Below, piece after piece: positions 16,878-24,955 of a stretch of DNA of 29,859 nt; position 1 is the stretch's first letter; each line of letters opens with the position of its first letter. This stretch comes from a virus: IMG/VR virus record IMGVR_UViG_3300025120_000338, positions 1-29,859 of that record; one strand, written 5' to 3'. The translations under genes and the position numbers were made by a program. The notes under the pieces were generated by a model that saw only the letters and a list, made by a program, of their open reading frames with translations, had not been told where the DNA came from and made no database searches.

Positions 16878-18755
16878 TTAGTTTGTTACTACTCTTCCCT
16901 GGATATCAGTGTCAGGGTATTTTAATTCAAATATACTTGGGTCTAAAGATGGATATAATATTTCATTTATAGTAGCACCCTTAATATCATATGCTAGTTT
17001 TGAATATCCTTCATTTTCACCTACTTTATTTACAAATTCTAATGATTTAACTGTTTGAACTCCTTCTACACTATCAATTACATTTTTAGCGTTATTAATT
17101 AGAATTGGTTGATTAATTTGCCATTTATCTATATCAAAATAATCTTTTAATTGTATAATAATATTATTTAATACTGTTTGTGCATTATAATTTGGTAATA
17201 GAATTACATCAAAATTAATTCCAATATTAATAATAAAAGCATCTTTTATTTCAACAGCATCAGTTAACATTCTATACTCACTTAAATAAGTAATTAAATT
17301 TTGTTTTAAAGCAGGATCAGCAACTATTAAATCATTTATGTTATTTTGTGATAAAATACATAAGGATAATAAATTGTTATCATATCTTCCTTCAGTTGTT
17401 TGTCTGTTAGGTGAAATAGAAGAATCTTGAGTTACATATACTTTAGCTACTTTACCAAATTTTGAAGGTAAAGATAAAGATCTAATAGCATAATCATCTT
17501 TAGTTACAGTTCTTAATTGTGTTGGATATTGAGCTATTGATTTTCTTCTTATATCTTCATTTGTATCTCCATCTCCTCCTCCTGTAGCAGGATTAGTGTT
17601 TGTAAATGCTAAAGAATCTCTAACTGTAGATTGTAAAGTAGAATCTAAATTAGCTCCAAAAAATGTTACTGTACCAGAAGATAAAATTGTTAATGATTGG
17701 GCTGAAACATTAGATGTTGCCCCTCCTCCTACAAGATATTGTATTGTTAAAGTAGTATTTGCTGGTGATAACCCATAAGTTTTTGTATATAAAAAGTTAG
17801 AAGGATCATAAGCTGTTAATAATTTATCAGTACCATAAGGTAATCCTAAACCTACATTATCAGAATTAGGGGTAATAGTTTCATCCGGGCCTGAGGATAT
17901 TCCAGGGCCAAATTGCAATTCTACTTTATTATTTGATTTAAAACGTTTTATAAATCTTTTTGGGACTTTTAGTAGTTTTAAAAGATAAGGTGTTGTAGCA
18001 TTATATTGATATAAATCGGGGTCATTAGATGCTATATTAGTTTGTGGATCAAATATAGTTTCTTGTGCTAAATACGGGACTTCATACCATCTACCCCCAT
18101 TTGTATCTGTACATTTTATAATTTCAATTATATTTGTATCTTCAATTTGAATTGTAGAAAATCTTTCAGGAGTTGTAAAAGTAAATTGAGCTGTTTTTAA
18201 AGTACCAGCTGTAGCTTTAGCAGATTTTTTTAATAAATAAAAATCAGGATTATTAGTTCCATCTAGTGAGTAAACAGATATATCAGTAGGATCTGCACTA
18301 CCAGATATGGTAAAATCAACTTTATCTTCTATATAGAAAAAAACATCTGTACTATTAGATGATTGTATCTGTGCACCTTCAGCTAAAATCATAGCATAAT
18401 TGTAATCAGGTCTATATAATCCCCCTTCTATTGTCGAAGGTATAATTTGAAATATTTCTACATTAGTTGTTCCAGCATTTGTTACTTGTGGAAAGTAACC
18501 ATGTGTATAAGCTAAAGCTAATAAACTATCTCTTTGCTTAGCAAATTCCAAATAGTTTTCTTGAACCTGACTATCACCATAATAAGCTAAAACATCCCCT
18601 ACATAGGAAGCCATTTCAATTAACATTAACCCCGCAGATGTATCTGAGAAGTCATTATATGTGTTAGGGTAATATATTTGAGCAAATTCAAGCAGTTTTT
18701 GTTTGAACCCGTCAAAATCTTTATTTAAATATTGTATTTCTTTAGACTCCGCCAT
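16878..18755 (-). CDS. gp6: Baseplate wedge protein, gp6/J-like
   Basis: The 625-residue protein matches the T4 gp6 / baseplate J family. The N-terminus reads FDGFKQKLLEFAQIYYPN, then TSAGLMLIEMASYVGDVLAYYGD and LALAYTHGYFP, the conserved wedge dimerisation region. Around 413-445, TVTKDDYAIRSLSLPSKFGKVAKVYV is the typical J/gp6 core signature. The C-terminal third alternates strands and helices, as in the gp6 ring-forming domain. The protein should form the inner ring of the contractile-tail baseplate with gp25. Its length is close to that of T4 gp6 (about 660). The first 14 nt overlap the gp25-like gene, which supports both calls. Confidence 0.9.
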   Translation of the reverse strand: MAESKEIQYLNKDFDGFKQKLLEFAQIYYPNTYNDFSDTSAGLMLIEMASYVGDVLAYYGDSQVQENYLEFAKQRDSLLALAYTHGYFPQVTNAGTTNVEIFQIIPSTIEGGLYRPDYNYAMILAEGAQIQSSNSTDVFFYIEDKVDFTISGSADPTDISVYSLDGTNNPDFYLLKKSAKATAGTLKTAQFTFTTPERFSTIQIEDTNIIEIIKCTDTNGGRWYEVPYLAQETIFDPQTNIASNDPDLYQYNATTPYLLKLLKVPKRFIKRFKSNNKVELQFGPGISSGPDETITPNSDNVGLGLPYGTDKLLTAYDPSNFLYTKTYGLSPANTTLTIQYLVGGGATSNVSAQSLTILSSGTVTFFGANLDSTLQSTVRDSLAFTNTNPATGGGDGDTNEDIRRKSIAQYPTQLRTVTKDDYAIRSLSLPSKFGKVAKVYVTQDSSISPNRQTTEGRYDNNLLSLCILSQNNINDLIVADPALKQNLITYLSEYRMLTDAVEIKDAFIINIGINFDVILLPNYNAQTVLNNIIIQLKDYFDIDKWQINQPILINNAKNVIDSVEGVQTVKSLEFVNKVGENEGYSKLAYDIKGATINEILYPSLDPSIFELKYPDTDIQGRVVTN

Positions 18756-19164
18756 TAGTATTAAAGTTTATTTGAAGTTCATCTTCTATATTTGTATTAA
18801 TCACAGAGTAATTAAGATTTATAGTGACTCTGAAGTTATTAGGATCTAATTCCACTGTTAAAGTATTTATTTGAACTTGTGGAAAAAATGTTTCAACCCC
18901 ACCATAAATTAAATTTTCTATTTGATCCGTTATATTTTCTGTTATAGGTTCAAAGAGTAAATCTCGTACACCTGATCCAAAATTAGGATTCATTATTCTT
19001 TCCCTTTTACCTGTTAAGATAAAATTTAGCAAGTTAGATTTTATAGCATCTTTAGTAGTAAAGGTAGTATTAATGCCCGTAGGACCATTAAAGGGTAAAG
19101 CAATCCCTACACCTGTACTAGGTTTAAGATCTAAAATATCAACATTACGTACTATATAAGCCAT
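18742..19164 (-). CDS. gp25: Baseplate wedge protein gp25 (GPW/gp25 family)
   Basis: The 140-residue protein has the full gp25/GPW core. LPFNGPTGINTTFTTKDAIKSNLLNFILTG is followed by KRERIMNPNFGSGVRDLLFEPI at about 53-74, with the conserved Glu-Arg and Asn-Phe-Gly residues, and a strand-rich C-terminus (VELDPNNFRVTINLNYSV). This is the most conserved piece of contractile-tail baseplates; it clamps gp6 and nucleates the sheath. Length is typical (T4 gp25 has 132). Its ATG shares one base with the stop of the 160-residue gene (TAATG), and its end overlaps the gp6-like gene by 14 nt. Confidence 0.93.
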   Translation of the reverse strand: MAYIVRNVDILDLKPSTGVGIALPFNGPTGINTTFTTKDAIKSNLLNFILTGKRERIMNPNFGSGVRDLLFEPITENITDQIENLIYGGVETFFPQVQINTLTVELDPNNFRVTINLNYSVINTNIEDELQINFNTNGGV

Positions 19165-19646
19165 TATATTTTACCTGCATTTTTCATTTTACCCATTAAA
19201 CCTGAAAAATCTGGTACAGCATCAATTGATACTTGATTTATATCAGATGTTTTTTGGTTTGATATCATTGCATCAACAGAATCTACTACTTTAGTAGGTG
19301 TCCCAGGCATACCTCCTTGAAATCCTACAGCATCTTGTGATGACATCCCACCATTAAGGTTTCTCCAACCCCCTTCATTATGTGTTTGATTTAAAACATC
19401 TGCTAAGGCACCAACTCCTTCAAATAAAGGTTTTGAAAATGCTGTAGTTTCATGTTTAGGTGTTTCTGTTTTAGGTTTTTCCTCAATTAATTCAGATAAT
19501 GAGTTGTTATTTTTCTTTTGTTCGACAACTGGCTTCTGAACTACTTTGTTTTCAGTGATAGGAGTTTGCATAATTAAAGATAATTCTTCTTTAATCACGT
19601 CTCTTACTTCCTCTCTAATAACTTTTCTAAAAGCTTCTAATTTCAT
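19164..19646 (-). CDS. Small baseplate-operon protein with charged N-terminal helix
   Basis: I do not recognise a named family for this 160-residue protein. The N-terminus is a highly charged amphipathic helix (MKLEAFRKVIREEVRDVIKEEL). A Lys/Glu/Thr-rich, probably disordered stretch follows to about 85. A Gly-rich segment comes next (EGGWRNLNGGMSSQDAVGFQGG), and the end is short (VPDFSGLMGKMKNAGKI). It precedes gp25 with a TAATG overlap and is the first gene after the palindromic promoter-like site at 19650. A role in baseplate assembly, for example as an adaptor, is inferred from position only. Confidence 0.65.
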   Translation of the reverse strand: MKLEAFRKVIREEVRDVIKEELSLIMQTPITENKVVQKPVVEQKKNNNSLSELIEEKPKTETPKHETTAFSKPLFEGVGALADVLNQTHNEGGWRNLNGGMSSQDAVGFQGGMPGTPTKVVDSVDAMISNQKTSDINQVSIDAVPDFSGLMGKMKNAGKI

Positions 19647-19649
19647 GAC

Positions 19650-19663
19650 TATAAATATTTATA
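19650..19663 (-). promoter_or_regulatory. Putative late promoter within a 14-bp perfect palindrome
   Basis: TATAAATATTTATA is a perfect palindrome that contains ATATTTATA on the coding strand. It ends 3 nt before the ATG of the 160-residue gene and lies in the 19-nt gap after the 1007-residue gene. It would start the wedge operon. With so little leader, the transcript would be leaderless or nearly so if the motif acts as a -10 box. Confidence 0.5.
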
Positions 19664-19665
19664 TA

Positions 19666-22600
19666 TTAGTTTTTTCTTTTAAATGCTGGGCGTAATTTTA
19701 CTTTAACTTCCGAATTGGGCCCAAATCCAATTTGGTATTTATCTCTAATATTAAGATCATTTATACCGTATTGAATTTCTGTTTCGGTATATTCTTGCCT
19801 TAATAATAATTTTACCCATTTAGGTAATTCTTGTTCTTCAACTTTAGTAAAGTAATCTTCATAAGGCATAGGTGGGATACCTCGAGGACTATTTAAAGTT
19901 AATTGTTCCCAATCTATTCTAGTTTGTGTTCTTAATCCTTCATACCATTGTTCCGTTTTTCTTTGAACTTCTTTAACTTTATCTGGGTTAGGGTCTAAAC
20001 TACCTAATACTTGAGATTTTAGAGTAGCTAATAATTCTTCATCTGAAAGGTTTTCGCTTCCAGGTTGGTTAAGAACTTGTCCTATTGTTTCAGGATTAAT
20101 ATTATTTAAAGTATCAAATACATTTTTAATAGCTTTAAATTGTGGGTTTGATTCCTTCTGTTCTTGCAATAAAGGAGCAATTAAAGAATCAACATTAATT
20201 GTTTTATGTTTAGTATCTCCTTTAGGTTTAGAAGTTAAAGGTGGATTTGAAATTCCAGTTCCATCTACAGGTTTAAATGCTCCTCCTCCTATTCTACTTT
20301 CAGTAGGTTGTTTTGGATCTATAGGTCTACCTTCTACTGAATTATCAGGTTGACCCTGGATATTATTAGTAGATGGGTTATTAGCTCTAGCTTTTAAATT
20401 ATTTGTTTGTAAAGGATTTGATCCTAAATCTTCTGCTATATTAATTGCATCATCATCAGTAATTTGGTTAGGAGATGAATCAGGTGTATTTATTCCTACA
20501 ATTCCTTGTTGAAGTAACAAATTAAGTTTATATTTAACTTCAGTAACAATCCCATTTAAATCATCACTAAAAGTTAAATCAGTAGCAGTTATTATATTAT
20601 CATTTGAATCTAAAGCTATACCTCTTCTTCTTAGTAAAGTTTGTGAATTATTCTCTATAGGTTTATCTTCTTGTATCTTAATAGTATAACCTAAATATAT
20701 CTCTTGGAAGTTACCAAATCTATCCTCTGGATCTGCTATAATGATTTGTTTTTGGTTAAAGGCATTTTCACCCGCTTTAAGTAAGTCTCCATGTTTACTT
20801 TTATCAAATTTATTAAAAGTATAATATTTTAACTTACTCCTAAATTCTTGTCCTAAAGTATCTTCAAAATTAACTCCTGTAGATAATGAAACTAAATCAC
20901 CATAGAAAATTATATTTCCAAACTCATCAAACCCAAATACACTATCCGCTAAAGGCATTATAGTACCTTGTCCATCTATGACAACAAAAGTAGATACTCC
21001 CGTAGTATTAACTATACTTGATCCCTCTAATCCAGCTTCAAATTTATCTAATTGTGGGAATGCTGCTAGTAGATTTTTAAGGGCAATAAAATTATTTCTA
21101 GATGCTTCGTTTGCAGATTCTTGTAAACCGGATTTATTAAACCCTTCACAACTTTCTAATTTAGCAGCTAATTTTACTGATTCTTTAATAATTAGTTCTA
21201 GATAAGTTTTAACAAACCCTAATATAGATACTAATCTGTCAATTTCTTTACTTATTTTTTCAAGTAATTCAATACCTCTTTGTATCCCATCTTCAATACC
21301 TTTTAAGAAATTAGTAACAGTTTCTATAACCCCTACAGGTACAAATAGGGCAAGTATAATCTTAATTACAGCTCTAACTACTTTTAATATAATTCTTATT
21401 ACTTTTAAAACAATTATTACTGTTTTTATAATGGTATTAACAAAATTTAAAGCTACAATTATAGTACTTATAATTTTAACTATATTCCGTCCAAATGCAA
21501 CTACTATTCTAACAATTCGGGCTATTTCATCATATGGGATAGCATCTCTTAAAAACCTATTTATACTTTCTATTTGTTTTTTAAATATTTCCTGGATGGC
21601 AAAGGTTATATTAGTAAAGGGTAATACTTTACTATAAAAATCTCTTAGTACTCTTACCCTTTCTATAACATCTTCGGCGTTAATACCCCCACTAAGGGCT
21701 AAAGCTGCAGTATCAGTTGCATTAGCTATAGGTGCAGCCTCATCTGCTACATCATCTATTACTTTTTCAACATCCTTAAATGCTGCTTTTAATTTAGCAG
21801 CTCCAGGAATAGTATTAGGTAAACTTCCTATTTGGTTTGCAATATTATTAATACCTAATTCCCTTAAATCTTTAGTTAAACTATTTAAATCTGCACTTAG
21901 CTCGTTAACATCTCCTGTTAGTACAGATTCATATTCAATTTTAAAAGATTCAAATTCAGCTAATACTTCCTCACCAGATTCATCAACTAATACACTACCA
22001 TTTGGAGCCATTTCATATGGAGGGACAGATGGGGATATACTTTCGACGTTTATAACGTATGATCTTCCAAAAAAGGGATCTTCTATCTGTTCAGAATTTC
22101 CTACTATTCCTCTCATTACAGAGGTAATTTTAGGATTATCTAGTTGGGTTATAGTAACAGCAGACCCTTTTTCCATTACACCTTTTTTTGGTGAAGATGG
22201 GTCTTCTGATGGGACATTTAAAACAATGTTTCCAACTTGAAAGGGTATAGTAGAAAAATCTTCATCAGATAAGAAATCAATAGTAGGAACAGCAAATGGT
22301 ATCTCTTTGACCCCTCCGACTAAATTATAAGACCTAAATTTATTTACTACTTTATCAATTTCACCCTGTGCTCTTCCTAATGAATTTGCTACGGGGCTGC
22401 CTGGTGGGAATAATTGACTAGTAGCAAACATTAAAGGATTACAAAAATCATATGTGTTTATTACTGTTAGAGTACCATGTATGTTTATTAGTGATGGGTT
22501 TGCTCCTACATTTTTTATAGCTTTAAGAACTTGACCCCTATTTTCTTTAGAAAAGAAATCTACCTCTAACATTTCTACTAAATCATCATCACTTCCATAT

Positions 22601-22689
22601 ACAAGCTTTAAAGAATTTTCATGTAAAACATCATTAAAGTTAGATAATGATTTATAAGCCTGTTCTAATATTTTTTCAACTTTACTCAT
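19666..22689 (-). CDS. Large baseplate/hub-region protein with hydrophobic helical core
   Basis: The 1007-residue protein is not one I can name. The N-terminal 350 residues mix α and β, with hub-like strands (VGNIVLNVPSEDPSSP, VTITQLDNPKITSV) and a coiled-coil stretch (LSADLNSLTKDLRELGINNIANQI). Residues of about 375-470 are strikingly hydrophobic and basic (IVRIVVAFGRNIVKIISTII, VIIVLKVIRIILKVVRAVIK, IILALFVPVGVIETV), enough for several membrane-spanning or packed helices. Strands (TFVVIDGQGTIMP) and a charged, disordered-looking C-terminus follow. It lies between the spike and wedge genes, so a hub, tape-measure-like or membrane-puncture role is possible. Its ATG overlaps the preceding stop (TAATG). 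Confidence 0.75.
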   Translation of the reverse strand: MSKVEKILEQAYKSLSNFNDVLHENSLKLVYGSDDDLVEMLEVDFFSKENRGQVLKAIKNVGANPSLINIHGTLTVINTYDFCNPLMFATSQLFPPGSPVANSLGRAQGEIDKVVNKFRSYNLVGGVKEIPFAVPTIDFLSDEDFSTIPFQVGNIVLNVPSEDPSSPKKGVMEKGSAVTITQLDNPKITSVMRGIVGNSEQIEDPFFGRSYVINVESISPSVPPYEMAPNGSVLVDESGEEVLAEFESFKIEYESVLTGDVNELSADLNSLTKDLRELGINNIANQIGSLPNTIPGAAKLKAAFKDVEKVIDDVADEAAPIANATDTAALALSGGINAEDVIERVRVLRDFYSKVLPFTNITFAIQEIFKKQIESINRFLRDAIPYDEIARIVRIVVAFGRNIVKIISTIIVALNFVNTIIKTVIIVLKVIRIILKVVRAVIKIILALFVPVGVIETVTNFLKGIEDGIQRGIELLEKISKEIDRLVSILGFVKTYLELIIKESVKLAAKLESCEGFNKSGLQESANEASRNNFIALKNLLAAFPQLDKFEAGLEGSSIVNTTGVSTFVVIDGQGTIMPLADSVFGFDEFGNIIFYGDLVSLSTGVNFEDTLGQEFRSKLKYYTFNKFDKSKHGDLLKAGENAFNQKQIIIADPEDRFGNFQEIYLGYTIKIQEDKPIENNSQTLLRRRGIALDSNDNIITATDLTFSDDLNGIVTEVKYKLNLLLQQGIVGINTPDSSPNQITDDDAINIAEDLGSNPLQTNNLKARANNPSTNNIQGQPDNSVEGRPIDPKQPTESRIGGGAFKPVDGTGISNPPLTSKPKGDTKHKTINVDSLIAPLLQEQKESNPQFKAIKNVFDTLNNINPETIGQVLNQPGSENLSDEELLATLKSQVLGSLDPNPDKVKEVQRKTEQWYEGLRTQTRIDWEQLTLNSPRGIPPMPYEDYFTKVEEQELPKWVKLLLRQEYTETEIQYGINDLNIRDKYQIGFGPNSEVKVKLRPAFKRKN

Positions 22690-23390
22690 TATTGTGTTTT
22701 AACTAGTTGAGAAAGAGTTCCAGGTATTCTTTTTGCTAAAGCTCTTGTTGCTTTTTGAAGTGATACTCCTGCTCTTTGAGTAAATTTTATTGGTACATCA
22801 TTTACATCACTGGCTAATTTAAGGTTTTCACATACTTCTTGATCTAATATTTTTAAAAATTCAACAAAAATAATAGCAAGTGAATCTCCTTTAATTAATG
22901 GATGTTTTGCTTCTAACCCTAACATTATTTCCGATGAGTTTATAATTGTTTTTCCTCCACTGTTTATATTAAAAGTACCATTTGTAGAAATACCTACTGC
23001 TTTTTTACCAATTATAAACGTAGAATCTTGTTTAGAATTAATTAATACTCTATCTGAATCTATAATGATTTGATTTCCTCTATACGGAAATTCAGGTTTA
23101 TAGGTAGTTGAAGGTTCTTTTAATGTATTTTCTTTAGTAAGAGTTTCTTCACTAGCATCAGGTTTACCTTCTACTTGAGGGTTTGAAGCAGCTATATCTT
23201 TATTTGCTTGAACTTCAACTTCAACTTCTGGTATATCAATTCCATCCTTTTGGAGTGCCTCCATTTTCTTTTTAGCCCTCTTTCTTTTTCTACTTCCAAA
23301 TAATGCATAAGTGACTCCTTCAGGGATACCAAAGAATTGTTGATATAAATCAACTACATTACTCCATATGTCTATAATAAATTCAATCAT
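22689..23390 (-). CDS. Baseplate spike-like protein (β-helix segment)
   Basis: The 233-residue protein begins with a hydrophobic helix (MIEFIIDIWSNVVDLYQQFF) and a strongly basic patch (GSRKRKRAKKKM). An acidic, Thr/Glu-rich linker runs to about residue 100. The next 60 residues are short alternating strands (QIIIDSDRVLINSKQDSTFI, AVGISTNGTFNIN) that end in EIMLG-x8-IKGDSL. This matches the end of gpV/VgrG/gp5-type spike domains, where an x-I-x-LG strand precedes a Pro-Leu-x-x-Gly-Asp turn. The C-terminus is helical and basic. It is joined to both neighbours by TAATG overlaps. I read it as part of the central spike or its attachment. Confidence 0.65.
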   Translation of the reverse strand: MIEFIIDIWSNVVDLYQQFFGIPEGVTYALFGSRKRKRAKKKMEALQKDGIDIPEVEVEVQANKDIAASNPQVEGKPDASEETLTKENTLKEPSTTYKPEFPYRGNQIIIDSDRVLINSKQDSTFIIGKKAVGISTNGTFNINSGGKTIINSSEIMLGLEAKHPLIKGDSLAIIFVEFLKILDQEVCENLKLASDVNDVPIKFTQRAGVSLQKATRALAKRIPGTLSQLVKTQ

Positions 23391-24541
23391 TAGGCACCAG
23401 ATTCATTTCCATCATTATCTCTATAAGTAAATTCTCCTCTATTAGTTGGAGTAGAAGGTTGTTGAACACGGCCAGGTGTTCTAACAGAAGAAGGTTTTGG
23501 TTTTTTAAAAAATTCTTGAGGGAAATTTTGTTCTTCTTGTTCTGCTTTAGCTACTATTTCATTATTTAAATCTGGTTCTTGATTTATAGTATCATAGAAA
23601 TTTTCTATATCGTCTAATTCTTTAGATGATAAAGTAGCGTCTTCAATAGGAATTTCTTGTAATAGTTTAGTTGTGTTAGTTACAGGTGTAGAATCTACCC
23701 CAAATGAAGCAAAGTTATTTGAACCTAAATTTACAGGAATTAATTGACCATTAGTCATATAAATTGAAGACTTATCGTTTTGGACATCTTCATATGTAGG
23801 GATCCAAGTATTAAAAGGTAAATCTGTTTGTGATTGTCCATTTCTTATAATTGTAATTGGATTTCCATTTCTACCCTCAGTACTCCAGGGACTTTCTACA
23901 TTTTTACTTCCAGAGGGTTGTTTTGCTGTAGAACCAAATCTAATTGAATTACCAAATCTACCTTCTATAATAATATCTCCTTCATTAGGAAGTAAATTTC
24001 TTATATTTGATTTTTCTTCAAAAGTATTCCCAGGTATGGGTTCAGTTAAACTACCACTTTCATTATTTGCAATACCATCAAGTACACTATTATTATCTAC
24101 AACATTAGTATCTTTTGATATTCCTGAAGCTGGTGAAGGGAGTATATTTAAATGGTTACTATTCCAAGGTGATATAGGATTAAAATAATAAAATTGAACT
24201 TCATCAGAGTTTCCTTCTAGTATAGATTCTTTAGAAGGACCTATTGTAATGTATACTATTTCTCCTATTAAAGGAAGTTTTTTAAAATTAATATCAAATG
24301 GATAAGCAATATTTCCTTGGGGGTATTTTTTAGGTATAGATCCTTTATTTAATTGTTCAAACCTAATAGCTCCCAATCCAGCCCAACCACCGGCAACTTG
24401 AAATAAAGATTCCCCATTAGAATCTGTTGATAAAGATATATCTATAACTCTAACAGGAATTAACCCATTAGGGTTTAAAGATTCTTTAGCTTTAGAGGGT
24501 CTATTTAGAGAATTTACTAATGTAGGAAACTGCTCAGCCAT
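23390..24541 (-). CDS. gp5/gpV-like OB-fold baseplate spike protein, no lysozyme domain
   Basis: The 383-residue protein starts MAEQFPTLVNSLNRPS. OB-fold-like strands follow at about 28-110 (GLIPVRVIDISLS, AIRFEQLNKG, LPLIGEIVYITIG). At about 187-240, LPNEGDIIIEGRFGNSIRFGST and NGNPITIIRNGQ form a block I recall from spike/hub proteins of marine T4-like phages. SSIYMTNGQLIPV resembles another spike strand. T4 gp5 carries a lysozyme between OB fold and β-helix; I see no such insert here. The C-terminus is Pro/Gln-rich and probably disordered. It pairs with the β-helix-like gene next to it (TAATG overlap), so the spike may be built from two chains. Confidence 0.7.
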   Translation of the reverse strand: MAEQFPTLVNSLNRPSKAKESLNPNGLIPVRVIDISLSTDSNGESLFQVAGGWAGLGAIRFEQLNKGSIPKKYPQGNIAYPFDINFKKLPLIGEIVYITIGPSKESILEGNSDEVQFYYFNPISPWNSNHLNILPSPASGISKDTNVVDNNSVLDGIANNESGSLTEPIPGNTFEEKSNIRNLLPNEGDIIIEGRFGNSIRFGSTAKQPSGSKNVESPWSTEGRNGNPITIIRNGQSQTDLPFNTWIPTYEDVQNDKSSIYMTNGQLIPVNLGSNNFASFGVDSTPVTNTTKLLQEIPIEDATLSSKELDDIENFYDTINQEPDLNNEIVAKAEQEEQNFPQEFFKKPKPSSVRTPGRVQQPSTPTNRGEFTYRDNDGNESGA

Positions 24542-24915
24542 TAAACTGCTTTTTCTATATTTTCCTCTAATTGAGGTATTTCAACTTTACTATCTAATTC
24601 TTGAAGAGAACTAAAGAGCATTTCTTTATCTTCATCTGTGAGAAGTTCTTCTGAATCAGCTGCTTTGCTATTCATTGCTCTTTGAACAATCCCGGCCATT
24701 TTAATTAAGGCATCATCATTTTTAATAGCTAATTCCATATATTCTTTAATTAAGGGAACAATCATTGTTGCTTCACCTGGTGAAGTAATTAATGGTTTTA
24801 ATCCTTCTATTAAAGAACGTAATTGAACTTCTTTATCTTTTTGGTTTGTGTGTATTTCCTTTAAAAGATCGGCAAAGTTTTTCTTTCCGAATAATTTTAT
24901 GCTTGAAAAATCCAT
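24541..24915 (-). CDS. Small all-helical protein heading the spike operon
   Basis: I do not recognise this 124-residue protein. It is predicted to be helical throughout (FADLLKEIHTNQKDKEVQLR, TMIVPLIKEYMELAIKNDDALIKMAGIVQ), with an acidic C-terminus (LLTDEDKEMLFSSLQELD). There is no signal peptide or cysteine. It is the first gene after the promoter-like motif at 24931 and is coupled to the OB-fold spike gene by a TAATG overlap. A chaperone or small hub component is possible by position only. Confidence 0.65.
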   Translation of the reverse strand: MDFSSIKLFGKKNFADLLKEIHTNQKDKEVQLRSLIEGLKPLITSPGEATMIVPLIKEYMELAIKNDDALIKMAGIVQRAMNSKAADSEELLTDEDKEMLFSSLQELDSKVEIPQLEENIEKAV

Positions 24916-24930
24916 AAGCTACGCTTTGGA

Positions 24931-24939
24931 TATAAATAT
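24931..24939 (-). promoter_or_regulatory. Putative late promoter, ATATTTATA
   Basis: The coding-strand nonamer ATATTTATA lies in the 40-nt gap between the sigma-factor and helical-protein genes, 15 nt before the ATG at 24915. It would drive the spike/hub block. The leader has no AGGAGG-like sequence. Confidence 0.55.
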
Positions 24940-24955
24940 GGGTATATATAAGGGT

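Noticed and set aside
20978-21637. Plus-strand reading frames opposite the 1007-residue gene
   Set aside because: They are hydrophobic shadows of the real minus-strand gene, with no start context or family. The same applies to all other plus-strand frames in the window.
22689-24541. A lysozyme domain as in T4 gp5
   Set aside because: Neither spike gene shows the catalytic Glu/Asp arrangement or helical lysozyme core; only OB-fold and β-helix-like strands are seen.
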